A stretch of DNA of 64,000 nucleotides, taken from contig CAZDEY010000015.1 in assembly GCA_964504565.1 (NCBI GenBank), positions 30,196 through 94,195 of the forward strand, written 5' to 3'. Made by a program: the position numbers and the translations under genes. Below, piece by piece: positions 15,210 to 24,043 of this stretch (positions are counted from its first letter, which is position 1; every line of letters starts with the position of its first letter). Below the pieces are notes generated by a model. That model ran no database searches. It saw only the letters and a program-made list of their open reading frames with translations, and was not told the origin of the DNA. The stretch comes from Cesiribacter sp964504565 (GTDB lineage Bacteria; Bacteroidota; Bacteroidia; Cytophagales; Cyclobacteriaceae).

Positions 15210-17143
15210 AAAATTTAATTTCAATATTATTTTTTGTCGTAAGCTCAGTGCTGGCCTGTGTTTCGGCTTGGGCTTATTCGTTTACTTCTAAGGATAGCTT
15301 AATTTTTCATAGGAGTAACATGGTTCCTATTGAGCAATTTGAGTTATATTCCCTCCTAGCCGACACAACACAATCTTCCTACAATAAAATTTTGTACGCA
15401 GAAATGGCAATCAACCTTGCCGTTAAACATAAGCTAGCGGTTGATACCGTTAAACTAAAAATGTACGCCGCCTATGGAGCAATACAGAGTGGGCAGTACT
15501 TAAAGGCAAAAATTTTATTGTTACAAGCAGCCGATATTTATAATAAAGATAAAAACAATGTTGGCTTAGCAACAGTGTATAGCCACTTAGGTCATTTACA
15601 GGGTTTAATGAAGGATTATTCCGCTTGCTATGCATCTTACTCCAAGGCAATTGATTTATATGCCCAAAATAATGATTCTGTACGCTTAGCTACAACTATC
15701 TTAAATCTAGGATATAATCAATATTTGAATGAAAAATTTTCCGAGTCGATAACGACATTGGAAAAAGCGCTGATTATGGGTCGGTCACTTAATCAACCAT
15801 TAATCGAAGGCTATGCTATTGGAAACTTGGGATTAAATTATATAAAGAAAAAAGAATTTGCCTTGGCCGATATGCATCTACAGCGGGCAGTAAAAATTAT
15901 GCAAGCGGAAGGTGATATTTCCGGTCTGGCCGAATTTATTTATGAACAAGCATTAATATATAATCAATTTAATTCTACCTCACCAGCCCTGAGTTTAATT
16001 AAGCAAGCCGATTCGTTAGCTGCCCAATTACAAAATATTGATTTACAAAGGAAAATTAAAAAAGGGTATGCCCAATCACTGTATAACAGCCAAAAGTACG
16101 AACAGGCTTATAAAGAGCTAAATCACTACAGTGAACTTAATACAGCTATTCTTAGCCAAGCCTCTCAAGATTTAGTATCAAACCTTAAATGGAACTATGA
16201 GCTGCTTAACAAAAACGCTGAAATTGCCCGCTTAGAACAGGAAAGTTTAGTTCAAAGGATATTTTTAATAGCATTATTCCTATCTTTTATATTCATAGCG
16301 GCTTTGGCCTATGTATGGCACCGGAGTTATAAACATAAAAAAGAGGCTAACCTTAAACTAAACTCCCAAGCCCAAGAACTAGCCGCTCAGCGCGATGAGC
16401 TCCAGGTATTAAATAATAGCCGGAACAAGATTTTTTCCATAATATCCCATGACCTGCGGGGGCCGGTAGGTGCCTTTAACGGAATCAGTAAATTAATTGA
16501 GCATTATATAACCGTTGGGGATACCGCCCAACTAAAAATTATTTCGACCCATCTTAATAAAAGTGCTGACCAGCTTTCCGGCTTATTAGATAACCTCCTT
16601 GGCTGGTCAGTTAGTGAGCAGGGCGAATTTCCATACCGTCCGGAGAACATACAATTATCCAGTTTAGCTGATGATATACTGGCTATGTTTAGCACTATGG
16701 CGCACAGTAAGCAAATAATCATGATCAACGAAGTACCTAAACGGGTACGCGTTTATGCGGATTATAACAGCCTAAGTACCATACTTAGAAACCTGGTAAA
16801 TAATGCTCTAAAGTTTACCGAAAAAGGCGGCGAAGTTAAAATATCGGCTGAAATACACTCCGATAATATAGCAGTTTCAATCCAGGATAATGGTATAGGG
16901 ATGTCGCCCGAAAAGATGCGTAACCTATTCCGGAATAGGGATGAAAAAAGAACGTGGGGAACCGACGGAGAAAAAGGCTTAGGACTGGGCTTACGGTTAG
17001 CCTATGAGTTTGCCAATATGAACCAGGGCGACCTAAGAGTAAGAAGTAGAGAGCGCATTGGTACTACTTTTATACTTACTTTGCCTGCCGCCAAATCTCC
17101 GCAACCTGAAAAAACCAAAGAGAAAAAGTTGGTTACCGCTTAA
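15206..17143 (+). CDS. TPR-containing membrane sensor histidine kinase (probable CTG start)
   Basis: A 645-residue kinase if it starts at the CTG at 15206; a GTG at 15248 is the nearest standard start but would cut the signal sequence LKNLISILFFVVSSVLAC in half. Order: signal segment, TPR repeats (about residues 60-310), one membrane segment (about 345-365), coiled coil, HisKA with ISHDLRGPVGAF (His 415), HATPase with NLVNNALKFTE, DNGIGM and GLGLGLRLA boxes. The repeats face the periplasm and should sense a peptide or protein partner. No response regulator is adjacent. The CTG overlaps the TGA of the preceding gene. It converges on the TMEM175-like gene with 7 bp between. Confidence 0.85.
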   Translation: MKNLISILFFVVSSVLACVSAWAYSFTSKDSLIFHRSNMVPIEQFELYSLLADTTQSSYNKILYAEMAINLAVKHKLAVDTVKLKMYAAYGAIQSGQYLKAKILLLQAADIYNKDKNNVGLATVYSHLGHLQGLMKDYSACYASYSKAIDLYAQNNDSVRLATTILNLGYNQYLNEKFSESITTLEKALIMGRSLNQPLIEGYAIGNLGLNYIKKKEFALADMHLQRAVKIMQAEGDISGLAEFIYEQALIYNQFNSTSPALSLIKQADSLAAQLQNIDLQRKIKKGYAQSLYNSQKYEQAYKELNHYSELNTAILSQASQDLVSNLKWNYELLNKNAEIARLEQESLVQRIFLIALFLSFIFIAALAYVWHRSYKHKKEANLKLNSQAQELAAQRDELQVLNNSRNKIFSIISHDLRGPVGAFNGISKLIEHYITVGDTAQLKIISTHLNKSADQLSGLLDNLLGWSVSEQGEFPYRPENIQLSSLADDILAMFSTMAHSKQIIMINEVPKRVRVYADYNSLSTILRNLVNNALKFTEKGGEVKISAEIHSDNIAVSIQDNGIGMSPEKMRNLFRNRDEKRTWGTDGEKGLGLGLRLAYEFANMNQGDLRVRSRERIGTTFILTLPAAKSPQPEKTKEKKLVTA

Positions 17144-17150
17144 AGCCTTC

Positions 17151-17876
17151 TCAGCTTTCTTTATCCAGTAACTTAGCACTTAGCGGCATAAGTATTGGAT
17201 ATAGCCAATATATATTCCCGGCTATTACAAACGTAGTAGTGTAAGATCCTACCCCAACCCACGCTACTAAAACCGAAAGCAAAGGCGGTATTATACTCAC
17301 AAAATTCAGAATCATACTTTTACGAGTTAGCTTTTTCTCAATGTCGCTAAGTTCAAGTTCTTCTGATTTAGCTAAAGCGTGCCTAAACATTTCTGCCAAG
17401 ATCAGGTAAATAACAATTGCTCCAATTCCGTAAAGTATAAGCAAATTGGCAGCTTGATTTATTGGCAGAATATTGGTAAACAAATCATTAAGTGGTTGGC
17501 CGGTAACCAGCTTACTGAAATACATATACAAAACCCGAAATAAAAATTTTAGAGGGTACACGTAAAACAGCACCACCGAAAGTAACACTGTATTTAGGAC
17601 TACGGTCTTTAAATCGCTGAGCCCGTAGCGGTAAAAAAAAAGATAATGCTGATACCAAATTGTCCCTAGTATGGTAATGCATAAGGCAAAGGGCACTACA
17701 TCGGAAAAAGCCTCCAACAACTCACTAAACGTTTCCGGCACCGAGCTACTTAGTACCAAAAGGGCAACGGCTAGCGCAAATACCCCGTCGCTAAAGGACT
17801 CCAGGCGGGAGGATTCAGTTCCTCGGGCAGAAAATTGGGCAGGAGGGCTGGAAGTTTTAAGCGTTTTTCGAAGCAT
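17151..17876 (-). CDS. TMEM175 (DUF1211) family potassium channel-like membrane protein
   Basis: A 241-residue membrane protein with about six hydrophobic helices. The family signature R-xx-x-FSDGVFALAVALL is present in the first helix (RLESFSDGVFALAVALLVL). Bacterial TMEM175 proteins assemble as tetramers forming weakly K+-selective channels without the usual TVGYG filter; the sequence alone does not show conduction. The ATG at 17876 is preferred over an in-frame TTG 33 bp upstream. It is monocistronic and faces the end of the kinase gene. Confidence 0.82.
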   Translation of the reverse strand: MLRKTLKTSSPPAQFSARGTESSRLESFSDGVFALAVALLVLSSSVPETFSELLEAFSDVVPFALCITILGTIWYQHYLFFYRYGLSDLKTVVLNTVLLSVVLFYVYPLKFLFRVLYMYFSKLVTGQPLNDLFTNILPINQAANLLILYGIGAIVIYLILAEMFRHALAKSEELELSDIEKKLTRKSMILNFVSIIPPLLSVLVAWVGVGSYTTTFVIAGNIYWLYPILMPLSAKLLDKES

Positions 17877-18052
17877 ACCTTTAGTAATAATCACTTTAAG
17901 TATAGGCAAATTCTATTAATTGGTAATAACCAGACCGAAAAACTGCTAACCTGTTAGTCAGGCTGGGGTGAAGCTTTTGTAGTATTGACCACTGGGAGTG
18001 CTTATTATACTTAACATTTAAAACTTAGCCACTCTACTTTAATAGAAAATAC

Positions 18053-18084
18053 AAAAGCCGGATAACATGGCGTTACCCGGCTTT
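18053..18084. terminator. Terminator beyond the exported protein gene at 18112
   Basis: AAAGCCGG at 18054-18061 pairs with CCGGCTTT at 18077-18084, extended inward by GTTA/TAAC pairs. On the minus strand it is followed by TTTT and lies 28 bp past the stop at 18112. Confidence 0.65.
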
Positions 18085-18111
18085 CCTTCCTGTCAGCTTG
18101 ATTCACAAATT

Positions 18112-18840
18112 TTAACTATTCTTAAGTACGGCAACTAATTGGGTAGTGTCTCTCAAGTCAATTTTATCAGCAGATACAATTTCCGTAATACTATTTAAGC
18201 GCCGTTCGCTGTGCATATATGGAGCCAATAATTTACGCACTTGGCGAGCGTTTGGCTTATGCTGCCAATAGTTTGACCAAAAGGCGGTAAATTGGTTAGT
18301 TTCGGCTAAAAATAAGTCAAACTTTTCCGGGGTGGCTATAAATACTAACTTTTCAATTTTAATGTTACTCTCATCGGCTCGCTTAGCACCGCTAAAATTA
18401 ATAGCGCTAAGGGCATTATTTTGCTGAAACAGTATAACTGGTTGCGATTCGGCCGTTTCACTAACGTCTTCGTAGTAAACCAATTCGTTGGCCTCGGCAA
18501 GCAACTTCAGCATTTTAGTAGTTGGCTTTTTTTCTAGTAACGCTAGCTCTTCACCCTCAAACTGGATTTTGTAAAAAGTATTGAACTTACCCATAAAGGT
18601 TAAGGAAACATAATCGCTTCCGTGAAAGGTAAATCGAGTTACTTCATCTGCGCTGATAATGCGGGGCTCTGCTCCTTCCTCGTATTTAACTAGTAATTGA
18701 TCGGCATCCTCATTATAGTTAACCCAAGCATAGTAGGCTTTGCCGTTCTCAAATTCTATAACCTGGTACTCGTAAATAGTCTCGGCCTTAGCTGACAGAG
18801 CGAAAAATCCGGCAATCAGTACTAAAAGTAATCTTAGCAT
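18112..18840 (-). CDS. Exported protein of unknown function
   Basis: A 242-residue protein with a clear signal peptide (1-19, ALSAKAE). The first half is beta-rich and acidic (NYNEDADQLLVKYEEGAEP; DEVTRFTFHGSDYVSLTF), the second half more helical. I recognise no family; it resembles the general layout of Bacteroidota proteins that carry a single small beta domain facing the periplasm. It stands alone, with its own terminator and a 780-bp upstream gap. Confidence 0.7.
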   Translation of the reverse strand: MLRLLLVLIAGFFALSAKAETIYEYQVIEFENGKAYYAWVNYNEDADQLLVKYEEGAEPRIISADEVTRFTFHGSDYVSLTFMGKFNTFYKIQFEGEELALLEKKPTTKMLKLLAEANELVYYEDVSETAESQPVILFQQNNALSAINFSGAKRADESNIKIEKLVFIATPEKFDLFLAETNQFTAFWSNYWQHKPNARQVRKLLAPYMHSERRLNSITEIVSADKIDLRDTTQLVAVLKNS

Positions 18841-19623
18841 TAGGAGAAAGTTGAGTTACAAAATTACAATAAATTTTTATTTTAATACAACTTATAGACG
18901 GAAAGTTAGCATACAAGGTTGTAAATTACATTTATGTTTCTAGCCTTAATTGGGTACATCCCTGAAAATCAAGCGGTACATGCCTAAAATACTTTACTCC
19001 CTCCATCAATTATTACATACCTAGCCTGCTATGAATTTGAAAGTGCCCTAATTTTTCTTTGGTTTGATAAAAATGTTTTACAAGTGAATTTTAGGACATA
19101 TCACCTTTAGAATAACCTTTCTATTTAATACCATTAAATACGGTTGATAAGACTGGCAATGGATTCGAAAAAATCTCGGGATCTGTATTTGGGTAAGCTA
19201 AACAGCATTCATTACCATTACCCCTATGTACCTCAACTGGATATCCGCCGAACTATCGGTTCACACAGGTTAAAACTTGGTGGCGCAATCCAAAAAAATA
19301 TATAATCGAATAAGGTAGCCGTAGAAACTTTAAATTTTAACCCTAACCTCGTAGCAGTTTTAAGGAAAATTCTGGGTGAAGCAGAACGGTTGGGCTAGTG
19401 CAGTATTCCCTACGGTGCTTCGCTGGTAAGTATTGCGACTACTTATTAGAAATAGGTGAGAAGTGAATAAATTTTTAAAACATATAGCCTGAAAGTTCAA
19501 ACAATTAGGCAGCCACTTTTGTACTTGGTTCAGGAGTTGCCAAATTAAATGCTGGACCGGAACGAGTTTGGCTTTGGTTATTAACCGCCATTTTTTTTAT
19601 TTGCCACTGTTTTAGCAATTTTT
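18841..19623. other. Long intergenic region with no supported gene
   Basis: About 780 bp. A 48-codon ATG frame at 19159-19305 is the only notable open frame and is too short and unsupported to call. No tRNA, terminator hairpin or repeat was found. It holds the promoters of the exported protein (minus) and the sigma factor (plus); it could also hold a small RNA or a degraded gene. Confidence 0.4.
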
Positions 19624-20175
19624 TTGACAAATCACGCCCAGCATATCGATGAAGTTCAGCTTATCAGCCGCCTAAAAGCGCGCGATAAGGAGGCGTTTGG
19701 CTACTTATACGATAATTATTCCGCCGCTATATTTGGGGTTATTTCCCGTATAGTTAAAAACGATACGGTTGCCGAAGAAGTACTGCACGACGCGTTTATA
19801 AAAGTCTGGAATTCAATAGTTAAGTATGATTCCGGCAAAGGCCGCCTTTTTACCTGGATGTACAATATTGCGCGTAATTTGGCTATCGATAAGCTTAGGA
19901 GTAAGGAAATCAAACAGGAAGGAAAAACCGATTCAGTTTCGGATAACGTACATACCCTCGAACAGCAAAATTACAGTGAGCAGGAGGTTGATTCAATAGG
20001 GATAGAAAATCTGCTTAAGGAGCTTACCCCGGATCAACAACTTATTATTAATCTTTTATACCTGAAGGGGTATACGCAAGCCGAAGTATCGAAAGAATAC
20101 AATATACCGTTGGGAACCGTGAAAACCCGACACAGGTTAGCTATGCTTCATTTACGAAAGATAGTTGGAAAATAG
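19624..20175 (+). CDS. ECF RNA polymerase sigma factor
   Basis: A 183-residue sigma-70 family protein. Region 2 spans about residues 22-95 (YDNYSAAIFGVISRIV, EEVLHDAFIKVWNS, RLFTWMYNIARNLAIDKLR) and region 4 about 130-180 (LTPDQQLIINLLYLKGYTQAEV, GTVKTRHRLAMLHLRK). There is no region 3, as in ECF factors. A TTG is the proposed start; no ATG is near. The stop shares one base with the GTG of the anti-sigma gene, the classic arrangement for a sigma/anti-sigma pair that responds to an envelope signal. Confidence 0.93.
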   Translation: MTNHAQHIDEVQLISRLKARDKEAFGYLYDNYSAAIFGVISRIVKNDTVAEEVLHDAFIKVWNSIVKYDSGKGRLFTWMYNIARNLAIDKLRSKEIKQEGKTDSVSDNVHTLEQQNYSEQEVDSIGIENLLKELTPDQQLIINLLYLKGYTQAEVSKEYNIPLGTVKTRHRLAMLHLRKIVGK

Positions 20176-21005
20176 TGGATATTAAAGCCTACATATCGTC
20201 CGGAATTCTTGAAACCTATGTGTTAGGTGAGCTAACCCTTGCCGAAGCTCAGGAGGTTGAACGTATGGCTGCTCAATATCCCGAAGTCAGCAATGAATTA
20301 CTTGCAATTGAGGCAACTTTGCAGGAACTAAGCTTGGCTGGGGCCAAACCGGTTCCGCCGGCTCGCCGCAACCTGCTTATGCAGGAAATTAATAAAGATA
20401 TAGCCCCACCGGCAGCCTCCGCTGATAACGAAAACCCTCCCCTTGGCAGGTTAAGACCAATAGAAGTTAATCAGGAGCCTAAAAAATACTCCTGGCTACT
20501 AGCGGCCAGCATAGCCCTGGCAATGCTGAGTTCTATTGCAGCGGCAGTATTCTATACCGAATGGCAGGAGGCCGAAGGGAGGATTGTAAACCTGCAAGCC
20601 GAAACCGATCGCTACGCTAACCAAATTGATAAGCTAGAAACCACTAGCAACCAACTAGGCGAACAATTAGCAGTAGCAACCAGCCCTAGTTTCAAAATTA
20701 TACAACTGCAGGGTCAAGCTCCGGCACCTAAGGCCCAAGCGCAGGTGTACTGGAATGCCGGAACCTCTGAGGTTTTTGTAACCCCGGGTAGTTTACCCAA
20801 CCCGCCGGCAGATAAGCAGTACCAATTGTGGGCTTTAGTAGATGGCAACCCCGTTGATATGGGAGTATTTGAAATGGAGGCCGATGGCTTACAAAAAATG
20901 AATGCTACCGCCCAGGCCGATGCTTTTGCCGTTACCTTAGAACCCAAGGGTGGCAGTCCCACACCTACCCTGGAACAAATGTACGTAATGGGTCCTACCT
21001 CCTAG
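20175..21005 (+). CDS. Membrane anti-sigma factor with RskA-type C-terminal domain
   Basis: A 276-residue protein. The N-terminal about 75 residues (ISSGILETYVLGELTLAEA) form the sigma-binding helices; no zinc-ligand HxxxCxxC motif is present, so it is a non-zinc anti-sigma domain. A membrane segment follows at about 108-128, a coiled coil at 130-165, and a periplasmic RskA/anti-sigma-K domain (QYQLWALVDGNPVDMGVFE; VTLEPKGGSPTPT) at about 170-276. It should hold the upstream sigma factor at the membrane until the periplasmic domain is triggered. Confidence 0.9.
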   Translation: MDIKAYISSGILETYVLGELTLAEAQEVERMAAQYPEVSNELLAIEATLQELSLAGAKPVPPARRNLLMQEINKDIAPPAASADNENPPLGRLRPIEVNQEPKKYSWLLAASIALAMLSSIAAAVFYTEWQEAEGRIVNLQAETDRYANQIDKLETTSNQLGEQLAVATSPSFKIIQLQGQAPAPKAQAQVYWNAGTSEVFVTPGSLPNPPADKQYQLWALVDGNPVDMGVFEMEADGLQKMNATAQADAFAVTLEPKGGSPTPTLEQMYVMGPTS

Positions 21006-21098
21006 GTCAACTCATAACCGTATTTTTCCCTTTATATAATTCATTTTGAAATTGTAAGAACTGAATTCTATTTTTAGAATAAACTCTTACAATCTACA

Positions 21099-23981
21099 AT
21101 GCGATTTAACTATTTACTCTTGGCCAGCGCAGTTGTCGTAGCTGCCTGCCAGAGTCCGGCCACCCAATCTACTGAAACTTCTCCCAACCCTGCGGCAAGC
21201 AAATCCGCAACGGCTGGCACTGCCGCAAACAGGGATTTCTCTATTTCATACGAAAAATACACGCTGGAAAACGGCCTGGAAGTAATTTTGCACGAAGATC
21301 ATTCCGACCCGGTGGTGGCAGTAGCTACCTTGCTTCACGTAGGCTCTAACCGCGAAGAACCGGGTAAGACCGGCTTTGCTCACTTCTTTGAACACATGTC
21401 ATTCAACGACTCGGAGAATGTACCCGTGGGGGCCAACCGTAAGCTTATACCTGAGTGGGGCGGCGATAGAAACGGCGGTACCTGGTCCGATGGGACAATC
21501 TACTACGAGGTTGTACCTAAAGATGCCTTTGAAAAAATAATGTGGATTGACTCCGATCGCCTGGGGTATATGATTAATACGGTTACTGAAGCCGCCCTGG
21601 AACGCGAAAAACAGGTAGTAAAAAACGAAAAGCGTCAGCGGGTAGATAACGCCCCCTATGGTTTTACCGATGAGGTAATACGGAAAGCCCTTTACCCGGA
21701 AAACCACCCTTATAACTGGACGGTGATAGGCTCCCTGCCCGATTTGCAAGCGGCTACATTAGAAGATGTGAAGGAATTTTATAACAAGTATTACGGAGCC
21801 TCAAATGCTACCTTGGTTATAGCCGGCGATATTAATGTGGCTGAAACTAAAAAGTTGGTAAACCAGTGGTTTGGAGAAATTCGCAGTGGGCAAGCCGTGC
21901 CGCCCCTTAACCCGGAACCGGTAAAATTACAACAGGTTAAATCGCTTTACTATGAGGATAACTTTGCTAAACTTCCCGAGTTGCGCCGGATTTACCCTAC
22001 AGTAAAAGAGTACCACCCCGATACCTATGCCCTCAGTATTTTGGCCGATTTACTAAGCGGTAGCAAGAAATCACCGCTGTACGAAGTTCTAGTGGAGGAT
22101 AGAAAGCTTGCCCCCCAACCCAGAAGCTACCAAAGCAGTAGCGAGTTGGCTGGTGAATTTATAATTAGGGTTCGAGCCAATGCCGGAACCGATCTGGATA
22201 GTGTTCAGGCAGCTATAAACCGGGCCTTTAAGAATTTTGAACAAACCGGCTTTACCGATAATGAGCTAAAACGTATAAAAGCCGAGCAGGAAACCGCTCT
22301 ATATACCGGAGCCTCCACTGTTCTAAATAAGGCCTTTCAGTTAGCTCAGGACAACGAATTTATCGGCGATCCGGGCTTTATTAGCAAACGGGCCCGACTT
22401 ATGAATGCGGTGAGCCGAGAAGACATAATGCGGGTATATAATACTTATATAAAAAGTAAACCCTACGTACTAACCAGTTTTGTACCTAAGGGTTCTGCCA
22501 ATTTAGCTGTTACCGGGGCTAACCTAGCCGAAGTATATGTTGAAGAAATAAAAGATAATATTGCTAACGAAGAGGTAAGCCAGGGCGAGGAAGCCTCGTA
22601 TACCAAAACAGAAACTAAATTTGATAGAAGTGAACCCGACTTTGGCCCTGCCCCGGTGTTTACTATGCCCGATGTTTATAAAGCCGAGCTACCGCATGGT
22701 TTTAAAGTCTTAGGAATTGAAAATAATGAACTACCAATTGTGGCCTTCAATATAACCATAAGCGGCGGGCACTGGCTAGATCCTATAGAAAAATCCGGCA
22801 CAGCAAATTTGCTAACCGATTTAATGATGCAAGGCACGGCCAAGCGTACGCCGGCTGAACTAGAGGAGGCAATAGGCCTATTGGGTGCCACCATCTCTAT
22901 AACTACAACTGAAGAAGAAATTATAATAAATGCTCAGTGCTTGGCCCGCAATTTTGAAGAAACCCTGGCTTTAGTACAGGAAATACTTTTAGAGCCCCGC
23001 TGGGACGAAGGTGAGTTTAACCGATTAAAATCAGCCGTACTTACCCAACTAAAAGATAGGGAAGCCAATCCAACTTCTATTGCCTCTATCCGGTTTAGCG
23101 AACTTTTATACGGACCAGACCACATATTGGGCGTGCCTACCAGCGGAACTCTTAGCTCAGTTAAGGATATAACTATTGAGGATGTAAAGGCTTATTACCA
23201 GAATAACCTTTCGCCCCAGCTTAGTACTGCGCATATTGCCGGTGCCGTTCCGCAGGAGCGGGCCAAAACTGCCTTTGCTGAACTAGCCCAAAATTGGCCG
23301 TCAAAGGAGGTTTCCAATAAAGAGTATGGAATTGTTCAGAATAAAACAGCCGGTAATATATATTTTATTGATGTTCCTGGGTCCAAACAGTCGGTTATAT
23401 ATTTGGGCAAACTTACCCAACCGGCTACACACCCTAACTTTAATAATATGCAGTATGCCAACGAAGTACTAGGCGGCGGCTCCAGCGGTAAATTAACCCA
23501 AACCCTTCGCATAGAAAAAGGCTATACTTACGGAGCTTATTCCTTTTTCAGAGATTACAAAGAGGTATCACCGTTCATTGCCTATACCAGCGTACGCGCC
23601 AATGCAACCGTACCCTCGCTCGAAATTATTGAAGAAATGATCGGCAATTACAGCCAGGATTTTAATGCGGAGGAAGTAGCCCTAACCCAAAATAAAATTC
23701 TGAAAGCCAATACTAAAGATTTTGAAAGTCTGTATGAAAAGCTTGGACTGCTAAGACAAATTAGCAAATTCAATAAACCGACGGATTATATTAGGCAGGG
23801 TCAGCAGGAGCTTATAGCAATGAAGGCGGACGATTTCAAACAGCTTATAAGCGAAAACCTTTCAGAAAGGGACATGACATATGTGATTGTTGGCGATGCT
23901 GAAACCCAATTAGAGGCTATTAAAGCCTTTAGGCCGGGTAAGGTTTACCAATTAAATATTGATGGAGAACCGGTTAATTAG
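21099..23981 (+). CDS. M16 family zinc protease, lipoprotein
   Basis: A 960-residue peptidase with lipoprotein signal (VVVAAC, Cys 17). Two M16 units are visible: the first with the inverted zinc motif HFFEH at 95-99 and the downstream glutamate near residue 177 (EREKQVVKNEKRQ); the second, from about 530, lacks HxxEH (NLLTDLMMQGT at the equivalent place) and is the inactive half that closes the chamber. Such enzymes degrade peptides in the periplasm or at the outer membrane. It lies 93 bp downstream of the anti-sigma gene and may be controlled by it; this is inference. Confidence 0.93.
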   Translation: MRFNYLLLASAVVVAACQSPATQSTETSPNPAASKSATAGTAANRDFSISYEKYTLENGLEVILHEDHSDPVVAVATLLHVGSNREEPGKTGFAHFFEHMSFNDSENVPVGANRKLIPEWGGDRNGGTWSDGTIYYEVVPKDAFEKIMWIDSDRLGYMINTVTEAALEREKQVVKNEKRQRVDNAPYGFTDEVIRKALYPENHPYNWTVIGSLPDLQAATLEDVKEFYNKYYGASNATLVIAGDINVAETKKLVNQWFGEIRSGQAVPPLNPEPVKLQQVKSLYYEDNFAKLPELRRIYPTVKEYHPDTYALSILADLLSGSKKSPLYEVLVEDRKLAPQPRSYQSSSELAGEFIIRVRANAGTDLDSVQAAINRAFKNFEQTGFTDNELKRIKAEQETALYTGASTVLNKAFQLAQDNEFIGDPGFISKRARLMNAVSREDIMRVYNTYIKSKPYVLTSFVPKGSANLAVTGANLAEVYVEEIKDNIANEEVSQGEEASYTKTETKFDRSEPDFGPAPVFTMPDVYKAELPHGFKVLGIENNELPIVAFNITISGGHWLDPIEKSGTANLLTDLMMQGTAKRTPAELEEAIGLLGATISITTTEEEIIINAQCLARNFEETLALVQEILLEPRWDEGEFNRLKSAVLTQLKDREANPTSIASIRFSELLYGPDHILGVPTSGTLSSVKDITIEDVKAYYQNNLSPQLSTAHIAGAVPQERAKTAFAELAQNWPSKEVSNKEYGIVQNKTAGNIYFIDVPGSKQSVIYLGKLTQPATHPNFNNMQYANEVLGGGSSGKLTQTLRIEKGYTYGAYSFFRDYKEVSPFIAYTSVRANATVPSLEIIEEMIGNYSQDFNAEEVALTQNKILKANTKDFESLYEKLGLLRQISKFNKPTDYIRQGQQELIAMKADDFKQLISENLSERDMTYVIVGDAETQLEAIKAFRPGKVYQLNIDGEPVN

Positions 23982-24010
23982 CAGGACAATTTAAATTCAA
24001 GATACCTTAG

Positions 24011-24038
24011 AAAGAAGCGGGCCCAGGCTCGCTTCTTT
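24011..24038. terminator. Bidirectional terminator between M16 protease and FAD oxidoreductase genes
   Basis: AAAGAAGCG (24011-24019) pairs with CGCTTCTTT (24030-24038), with GGCC/GGCT in the loop allowing further pairing; TTATT follows. The hairpin ends 5 bp before the stop of the converging gene. Confidence 0.75.
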
Positions 24039-24043
24039 TATTA

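Noticed and set aside
19159..19305. 48-codon ATG frame in the long intergenic region
   Set aside because: Too short, no similarity recognised, no ribosome-binding or promoter signal; not supported.
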